A program made the position numbers and the translations under genes. The notes under the pieces were generated by a model that did not search any database, was not told the origin of the DNA, and saw only the letters and a list, made by a program, of their open reading frames with translations. DNA of 34,936 nucleotides from Streptomyces sp. 150FB (GTDB lineage Bacteria > Actinomycetota > Actinomycetes > Streptomycetales > Streptomycetaceae). Position 1 is the stretch's first letter. Each line of letters starts with the position of its first letter. The stretch covers positions 2,380,679 through 2,415,614 of the forward strand of contig NZ_JTHL01000001.1 of assembly GCF_000818195.1 (NCBI RefSeq), written 5' to 3'. Below, piece after piece: positions 30,128-34,936 of the stretch.

Positions 30128-30934
30128 GTGCTCGTGCTGTTGCCGCCGTCGGAGGGAAAGGCCTCTTCTGGGCGCGGAGCCCCGCTGAAGCCCGAGTCCC
30201 TCTCGCTGCCGGGTCTCCACCGGGCGCGGGCCGCCGTGCTGGACGAGCTGGTCGAGCTGTGCGCCGCCGACGAGGAGAAGGCCCGGGGCGTGCTGGGTCT
30301 GAGCGAGGGGCTGCGGGGTGAGATCGCCAAGAACGTGGAGCTGCGGACCGCCGGCACGCGTCCGGCCGGGGAGGTCTACACCGGGGTGCTCTACGACGCG
30401 CTGGACCTGGCCACCCTGGACAGCGCGGCCGGGCGGCGGGCGACCAAGGCGCTGTTGATCTTCTCCGGGCTGTGGGGGGCCGTGCGGGTGAGCGACCGGA
30501 TCCCCTCGTACCGCTGCTCGATGGGCGTGAAACTCCCGGGGCTCGGCGCGCTGAGCGGGCATTGGCGCGAGCCGCTGGCTTCCGTGCTGCCGGAGGCGGC
30601 GGGTACGGGACTCGTGCTGGACCTCCGTTCGTCCGCGTACGCGACGGCGTGGAAGCCGAAGGGTGAGGTGGCGGACCGTACGGCGACGGTTCGCGTCCTG
30701 CACTCCCAGACCGACCCGGTGACCGGGGCCGAGAAGCGATCCGTGGTCAGCCACTTCAACAAGGCCACCAAGGGCCGGCTGGTACGGGACCTGCTCACCA
30801 CCGGCGCCGCACCCGCTTCGCCCGCCGAACTGGTGGTGGCGCTGCGGGATTTGGGGTACGTGGTGGAGGCGACGCCCCCGGCCGGCGCGGGGCGCGTGTG
30901 GGCGCTGGACGTGGTGGTCACCCAGATCCACTGA
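30128..30934 (+). CDS. yaaA: YaaA/DUF328 family peroxide-stress protein
   Basis: 268 residues from GTG 30128, with GAGGAG 6-7 nt upstream. Family signature at the N-terminus, LVLLPPSEGKA, then YTGVLYDALDL, LIFSGLWGAVRVSDRIPSYR and the late SHFNKATKGRLVRDLL. E. coli YaaA lowers free iron and protects DNA under peroxide stress and binds DNA; the actinobacterial branch is a little different, and function is by homology. Same-strand neighbour is KDPG aldolase. Confidence 0.92.
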   Translation: MLVLLPPSEGKASSGRGAPLKPESLSLPGLHRARAAVLDELVELCAADEEKARGVLGLSEGLRGEIAKNVELRTAGTRPAGEVYTGVLYDALDLATLDSAAGRRATKALLIFSGLWGAVRVSDRIPSYRCSMGVKLPGLGALSGHWREPLASVLPEAAGTGLVLDLRSSAYATAWKPKGEVADRTATVRVLHSQTDPVTGAEKRSVVSHFNKATKGRLVRDLLTTGAAPASPAELVVALRDLGYVVEATPPAGAGRVWALDVVVTQIH

Positions 30935-30950
30935 GGCCGCCACCATCCTC

Positions 30951-30978
30951 CGTTGCACACTGCGCAACGCGCGTTGCG
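30951..30978. promoter_or_regulatory. Overlapping palindromes before KDPG aldolase
   Basis: GTTGC-N7-GCAAC (30952-30968) overlaps the perfect 14-bp palindrome GCAACGCGCGTTGC (30964-30977). Three TTGC/GCAA half-sites in 26 bp fit binding of an IclR-type or similar dimer. It lies about 35 bp before the start of the aldolase gene. Confidence 0.5.
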
Positions 30979-31010
30979 GGGAGCGGGAGGCGCGCGGCAG
31001 GATGGGGCCC

Positions 31011-31640
31011 ATGACCTCCGTGCTGGACCTGGCCCCCGTGATCCCTGTCGTCGTGCTCGACGACGCCGCCGACGCCGTACCCCTCGCCCGCGCGCTGGTC
31101 GCCGGCGGGCTGCCCGCGATCGAGGTGACGCTGCGCACCCCGGCCGCGCTGGACGCGATCCGCGCGATAGCCGACGGCGTACCGGACGCGGTCGTCGGCG
31201 CCGGCACGGTGCTCACGCCCACCGCCGTGAACGACTCGGTGACGGCCGGCGCGCGCTTCCTGGTCAGTCCGGGCTGGACGGACACCCTGCTGGCGGCGAT
31301 GAAGGCGTCCGGCATTCCTTTCCTGCCGGGGGTCTCGACGGCGTCGGAGGTCGTGGCGCTGCTGGAGCGCGGGGTGAGCGAGATGAAGTTCTTCCCGGCG
31401 GAGGCGGCGGGCGGCACGGCCTACCTCAAGTCCCTCTCCAGCCCGCTCCCCCAGGCCCGGTTCTGCCCGACGGGCGGCATCACGGCCGAGTCGGCGGCGT
31501 CGTACCTCACACTGCCGAACGTGCACTGCGTGGGCGGTACGTGGATGCTCCCGGCGGACGCGCTGGCCGCGAAGGACTGGGACAGGGTGGAGTCGCTGGC
31601 CCGCGAGGCGTCGACGCTGAATCTGACCCGTCGGGCCTGA
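31011..31640 (+). CDS. eda: 2-dehydro-3-deoxy-phosphogluconate / 4-hydroxy-2-oxoglutarate aldolase
   Basis: 209 residues from ATG 31011 (AGGA 8 nt upstream); ATG 31002 is an in-frame alternative. The class I aldolase barrel shows P-A-I-E-V-T-L-R-T with the catalytic Glu, VGAGTVLTPTAVNDSV, FLVSPGWT, FLPGVSTASE and the Schiff-base Lys in EMKFFPAEAAGG, then FCPTGGI. It splits KDPG into pyruvate and glyceraldehyde-3-phosphate, or acts on hydroxy-oxoglutarate. No other Entner-Doudoroff gene is near, so the physiological substrate is open. Confidence 0.93.
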   Translation: MTSVLDLAPVIPVVVLDDAADAVPLARALVAGGLPAIEVTLRTPAALDAIRAIADGVPDAVVGAGTVLTPTAVNDSVTAGARFLVSPGWTDTLLAAMKASGIPFLPGVSTASEVVALLERGVSEMKFFPAEAAGGTAYLKSLSSPLPQARFCPTGGITAESAASYLTLPNVHCVGGTWMLPADALAAKDWDRVESLAREASTLNLTRRA

Positions 31641-31675
31641 ACCGCCTTGTTGAGCGGGTCAGTTGCCGGAGCGGG

Positions 31676-32539
31676 TCATTCGCCGCCGCTGAGGTCCAGC
31701 AGCGCGTAGTCGGCGATGTGCCGGTAACCCAGCCGCTGGTACAGCGCGTTGCTCGTGGGATTCGCGGTGTCCGTGTAGAGCAGGACCTGTTCGGCGCCCG
31801 CGTCCAGCGCGTTCCGGCTGACGGCCGCCGTCACCGCCCCCGCGTATCCGCGTCCGCGCAGGGGCGCGGGCGTGTAGACGGGCGCGACCCGGATCTGGCC
31901 GGCTATCAGCAGGCTCCGCCCGGCCATGGACACCGGCTCGCCGTCCAGCTCCCAGAGCAACAGCCGCTCCTCGGCGATGCGTTGGGCTGCCACCACCGTG
32001 TAGTCCCGGGTCACCGACTCGTGGACGTCGATGTCGAAGGCGATCATCCAGCGGGCGACGAGCGGCACGTCCGCCGCCACCGCGAGCCGTGCCCGGCCGG
32101 CCGGGGCCGGTCGCACCGGGGTCAGCTCGCCCAGCCTGAACAGCCGCATCCCCTCCGTCGTACGCCAGTTGCCCGCGCCCCCGGTCCACGCATCCGCGAA
32201 GGCCTCGGCGGCCGGTGTTTCACCGCGTACGCCCGACACCTCGGGTGCTGCGTCAACTGACCGGAGAACAGCGGCCAGTTCCTTCGCGACGGAGTCGCTC
32301 ATCGGGCCGAGGAACGGCGGCTGCGGCGGTGTCCGCATGAACGCGCCGGTCACCTCGGCGCCTTCGGCCTCCCGCCACCAGCCGAACAGCGCGGGGCCCT
32401 GCGAAACGCCACCACCACCGCCTTGGCGGAGCGACTCGGTCACGGTCAGCAGCACCGTGTTACGCGCCGCGTCCCGCGCCAGATACCGGTCCGCCACACG
32501 GCGGAATTCCTCGACGTCATCCGTCAGTTGCCAGCTCAT
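31676..32539 (-). CDS. GNAT family N-acetyltransferase
   Basis: 287 residues. The C-terminal half is the GNAT fold with the acetyl-CoA motif PLRGRGYAGAVTAAVS and the late LYTDTANPTSNALYQRLGYRHI. The N-terminal half (about 1-130) is a degenerate second GNAT-like domain, common in Streptomyces GNATs. Substrate unknown. It converges with the aldolase gene (35 nt gap). Confidence 0.92.
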   Translation of the reverse strand: MSWQLTDDVEEFRRVADRYLARDAARNTVLLTVTESLRQGGGGGVSQGPALFGWWREAEGAEVTGAFMRTPPQPPFLGPMSDSVAKELAAVLRSVDAAPEVSGVRGETPAAEAFADAWTGGAGNWRTTEGMRLFRLGELTPVRPAPAGRARLAVAADVPLVARWMIAFDIDVHESVTRDYTVVAAQRIAEERLLLWELDGEPVSMAGRSLLIAGQIRVAPVYTPAPLRGRGYAGAVTAAVSRNALDAGAEQVLLYTDTANPTSNALYQRLGYRHIADYALLDLSGGE

Positions 32540-32623
32540 GCCCGTATGGTGCCCCGGCTTCGGCGCGCGCCGCACTACGGTTTCCGCCGCCCCGCCCCGG
32601 CAGATCCCCGGCCTCCGCGCGGA

Positions 32624-33844
32624 TCAGCGCAGATGCGAGGTGTCGTTGAAGAGCCGCAGCGACGCGTTGCCGTCCGCGTAGTACGCCACCTCCGACACGG
32701 CGGCCGGCGACAGCTCCATCCGGAACAGCGACCGCTGTGGGGCGCCCAGCGCCAGTTGTACGAGCGTCTTCACCGGGGTCACATGCGTGACGACCAGCAC
32801 GGTCCGCCCCCGGTAGCGCTCCAGCAGCCGGACGCGCGCCGCCTCGACCCGTTCACCGACCTCGGCGAAGCTCTCGCCGCCGCCCGTGGGGGCCACATCG
32901 GCGGAGCCGAGCCAGGCGGTCAGGTCGTCCGCGTACCGCTCCCTGACCTCGGCGAAGGTCAGGCCCTCCCAGGCGCCGAAGTCCGTCTCGCGCACGCCGT
33001 CCTCGACGTGGACGGTGAGCCCGAGCCGGGCGGCCACGGCCGCGGCGGTCTCGCGGCAGCGCCTGAGCGGCGAAGAGACGATCTCCTGGACCGTTCCGCG
33101 CCCGGCCAGCGCCGCCGCAGCACGCTCGGCCTGGCCCCGGCCGGTCGCCGACAGCTCCGGGTCGGCGCCCGAGGCGGCTCCGCTGCCGGAGAACCGCTTC
33201 TCCGGGGTCAGGGCCGTCTCACCGTGCCGCAGGAGCACGAAGGTCGTCGGCGCCCCGAGATCGGCGGCGCCCCACCCGACGGCGGGCGTGACCACCGGGG
33301 CCGGGGGCGTGCCCGTCACCGTACCGTCCACCGCCCCACCCACCACGCCGTACACCGGGGAGCCCGGCCTGTCCAGCTCGGCCGTGGAGGCCGAGGCGTC
33401 CCACTGCTCGCCCCTGCGGCCCGCGTCCATCGCCTCGTTGGCCAACCGGTCGGCGTGCTGGTTGCGCTCGCGCGGCACCCACTCGTACGACACCCGCCCG
33501 GACGGGAAGACCGTCGCCGCCTCGGCGGCCAGCGGCTTGATGTCCGGGTGCTTGATCCGCCAGCGGCCCGACATCTGCTCGACGACCAGCCTGGAGTCCG
33601 TCCGCACCTGGATCAGGGCTTCCTCGTCCAGCTCCTTCGCGGCCCGCAGCCCGGCGATCAGGCCCCGGTACTCGGCGACGTTGTTCGTGGCGACACCGAT
33701 GAACTCGGCGGCCTCGACCAGCGTCTCGCCGGTACGCGGGTCGCGGACGACGGCGCCGTACCCGGCGGGGCCGGGGTTGCCGCGCGATCCCCCGTCCGCC
33801 TCGACGACGAAGGTCGCGGGTGCCCCGGCCGGCGCCTCGGTCAT
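32624..33844 (-). CDS. Bifunctional RNase H / acid phosphatase
   Basis: 406 residues, two domains. N-terminal RNase HI type: Asp17 in EADGGSRGNPG, Glu58 in NNVAEYRG, Asp83 in VRTDSRLV and Asp132 in RERNQHADRLAN complete the catalytic set. A Pro/Gly/Ala-rich linker (about 145-200) leads to a histidine phosphatase domain with LLRHGETALTPEKRFSG, SSPLRRCRETA, ETDFGAWEGL and VVTHVTPVK. The same fusion exists in mycobacteria (Rv2228c), where the two parts cleave RNA in hybrids and remove phosphate (CobC-like). Starts 4 nt after the stop of the zinc-ribbon gene, so the genes are co-translated. Confidence 0.95.
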   Translation of the reverse strand: MTEAPAGAPATFVVEADGGSRGNPGPAGYGAVVRDPRTGETLVEAAEFIGVATNNVAEYRGLIAGLRAAKELDEEALIQVRTDSRLVVEQMSGRWRIKHPDIKPLAAEAATVFPSGRVSYEWVPRERNQHADRLANEAMDAGRRGEQWDASASTAELDRPGSPVYGVVGGAVDGTVTGTPPAPVVTPAVGWGAADLGAPTTFVLLRHGETALTPEKRFSGSGAASGADPELSATGRGQAERAAAALAGRGTVQEIVSSPLRRCRETAAAVAARLGLTVHVEDGVRETDFGAWEGLTFAEVRERYADDLTAWLGSADVAPTGGGESFAEVGERVEAARVRLLERYRGRTVLVVTHVTPVKTLVQLALGAPQRSLFRMELSPAAVSEVAYYADGNASLRLFNDTSHLR

Positions 33845-33848
33845 CCGC

Positions 33849-34592
33849 TCAGAGACCCGAGTCGGCGGTACGGACGAGGATCCGGCGGCAGTTCTCGCAC
33901 CGCAGGACGGTGTCGGCGGACGCGGCCCTGACGTCGTTGACCTCGGTGATGTTCAGTTCGAGCTGGCAGCCCTCGCACTTGCGCCGGTACAGGCGCGCCG
34001 CGCCCACCCCGCCGTGCTGGACGCGCAGCTTCTCGTACAGCTTGAGCAGGTCGGCTGCGACGGCGCCGGCGACGACCTCGCGCTCCTTGGTGACGGTCGC
34101 CGCCTCGGCGTCCAGCTCCTCGTTGGCGGCGTCACGGCGCGTGACGGCGTCGTCGGCCTTGGTCTGGACGGAGGAGACACGTTCCGTCAGCTCCTTGACC
34201 CGCTCCTGCGCGGACTCGCGGCGCTCCATGACTTCGAGGACGACGTCCTCCAGGTCGCCCTGGCGCTTGGCGAGCGAGACGATCTCGCGCTGGAGGCTCT
34301 CCAGGTCCTTGGACGAGGTGACGGCACCGGAGTCCAGCCGCTGCTGGTCGCGTGCGGCGCGCTGGCGCACCTGGTCGACGTCCTGCTCCGCCTTGACCTG
34401 CTCGCGGGCGGTGTCGCTCTCCTCGGTGGTGGAGGCCACCAGGAGGTCGCGCAGTTGGGCGAGGTCCTTGGTGAGGGATTCGATCTCGGCGTGCTCGGGA
34501 AGGGAGTTGCGCTTGTGGTCGAGCTGCGACAGTCGGAGGTCGAGGGCCTGGACGTCGAGAAGTCGGATCTGGTCGGCGGGCGCGGCGTTCAG
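33849..34592 (-). CDS. Coiled-coil C4 zinc-ribbon protein (Rv2229c-like), CTG start
   Basis: 247 residues. Starts at CTG 34592: AGGAG lies 7 nt upstream, no ATG/GTG/TTG is near, and the CTG overlaps the NIF3 stop as CTGA. The first residues read N-A-A-P-A-D-Q-I-R-L-L-D-V-Q-A-L-D after the start, as in homologues. Long heptad coiled coil over about residues 15-175, then a zinc ribbon with two C-x2-C pairs (K-C-E-G-C and R-C-E-N-C). Thought to bind nucleic acid or scaffold its neighbours; function unproven. The NIF3, zinc ribbon, RNase H order is conserved in actinobacteria. Confidence 0.93.
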   Translation of the reverse strand: MNAAPADQIRLLDVQALDLRLSQLDHKRNSLPEHAEIESLTKDLAQLRDLLVASTTEESDTAREQVKAEQDVDQVRQRAARDQQRLDSGAVTSSKDLESLQREIVSLAKRQGDLEDVVLEVMERRESAQERVKELTERVSSVQTKADDAVTRRDAANEELDAEAATVTKEREVVAGAVAADLLKLYEKLRVQHGGVGAARLYRRKCEGCQLELNITEVNDVRAASADTVLRCENCRRILVRTADSGL

Positions 34593-34936
34593 TTGGGGGC
34601 TCCTGAGGAATCGGCGGAGGGGCGCGAGGCGCTCGGTGGAAGGGCTGTGCTGGCGGCGAAGTGGGCCGACCAGGGGTCGGTGACCGCCGCCGAGACATGG
34701 ACCCGCAGGTCCCAGCCGTGGCGGTCGGAGATCTCGTCGAGCTGGGCGGCCGCCTGCTCGCACCAGGGCCACTCGGTGGCCCAGTGTGCGGCGTCGATCA
34801 GCCCCAGCGCGGAGAACTGGGTGGCTTCGGAGACCGGGTGGTGGCGCAGGTCGGCGGTGAGGAACGCGTCCACGCCCGCCGCCCTGACCTCGTCGAAGAG
34901 GCTGTCGCCCGAGCCGCCGCTGACGGCGACCGTACG
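34589..34936 (-). CDS. NIF3-like dinuclear metal centre protein (5' end outside window)
   Basis: The C-terminal 115 residues are present. The NIF3/YbgI family C-terminus is clear: VAVSGGSGDSLFDEVRAAGVDAFLTADLRHH is seen in parts, with TADLRHHP and IDAAHWATEWPW carrying metal-ligand His residues. It forms a hexameric ring with a di-metal site in known structures; in bacteria it is sometimes called GTP cyclohydrolase 1 type 2. A low-complexity tail (STALPPSASRPSADSSGAPN) ends it. Stop overlaps the next start (CTGA). Confidence 0.93.
   Translation of the reverse strand, partial: RTVAVSGGSGDSLFDEVRAAGVDAFLTADLRHHPVSEATQFSALGLIDAAHWATEWPWCEQAAAQLDEISDRHGWDLRVHVSAAVTDPWSAHFAASTALPPSASRPSADSSGAPN

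Noticed and set aside
31623..31662. CTGACCCG / CGGGTCAG inverted repeat between the aldolase and GNAT genes
   Set aside because: The loop is 24 nt and the left arm lies in the coding end of the aldolase; too weak to call a terminator.
1..34936. CRISPR arrays, insertion sequences, transposases, integrases, prophage genes
   Set aside because: None seen; no regularly spaced repeats, transposase motifs or tRNA attachment sites in the window.

Overview
The window is a piece of a very GC-rich actinobacterial chromosome, almost certainly Streptomyces. The signs are the strong third-position GC bias, frequent GTG starts, several actinobacterial families (DUF6879, XRE-DUF5753, PF04672 methyltransferase, COG4280), a type A rnpB gene, and an endoglycosidase H that closely resembles the Streptomyces plicatus enzyme. 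Both ends cut genes: an Rsm22-like methyltransferase on the left and a NIF3-like protein on the right.

Layout. Positions 1-3.3 kb hold rsm22 and a divergent translationally coupled trio (67-aa unknown, DUF6879, XRE-DUF5753), then a small Cys/His protein. Positions 3.3-10.8 kb are metabolic and secreted genes: a Bcr/CflA exporter, a Gfo/Idh/MocA oxidoreductase, a Tat-exported PhoD phosphatase, an SDR, two small unknown genes, an aldo/keto reductase and a MazG-like protein.

Positions 10.8-16.9 kb form one minus-strand block that reads as a general-stress and cell-envelope module. It holds a Lipoprotein_15-type lipoprotein, two paralogous ferritin-like proteins (one with a Tat lipoprotein signal, one without), a SigB/F/G-family sigma factor, a 24-residue membrane microprotein with a textbook SigB-type promoter, a GAF-SpoIIE phosphatase and a PAP2 phosphatase.

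Positions 17-24.6 kb hold an RraA-like protein, a COG4280 membrane protein coupled to a small membrane protein, two quinone-oxidoreductase-like enzymes with TetR and LysR neighbours, and a MarR/NmrA divergent pair. Positions 24.6-27.1 kb look eroded: a head-to-head scar joins the C-terminal remains of a TetR regulator and a GMC oxidoreductase, and a little further on an otherwise intact SDR has AGG where its start codon should be. Positions 27.5-29.5 kb hold endoglycosidase H and a 5'-truncated beta-helix protein. rnpB follows, then YaaA, KDPG aldolase with a palindromic operator candidate, a GNAT protein, and a coupled set: NIF3, zinc-ribbon coiled coil (CTG start in a CTGA overlap), RNase H/acid phosphatase.

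The best candidate for something little described is the stress block at 10.8-16.9 kb, in particular the microprotein with its SigB-type promoter and the exported/non-exported ferritin-like pair. All calls are from reading the sequence; no searches were run.
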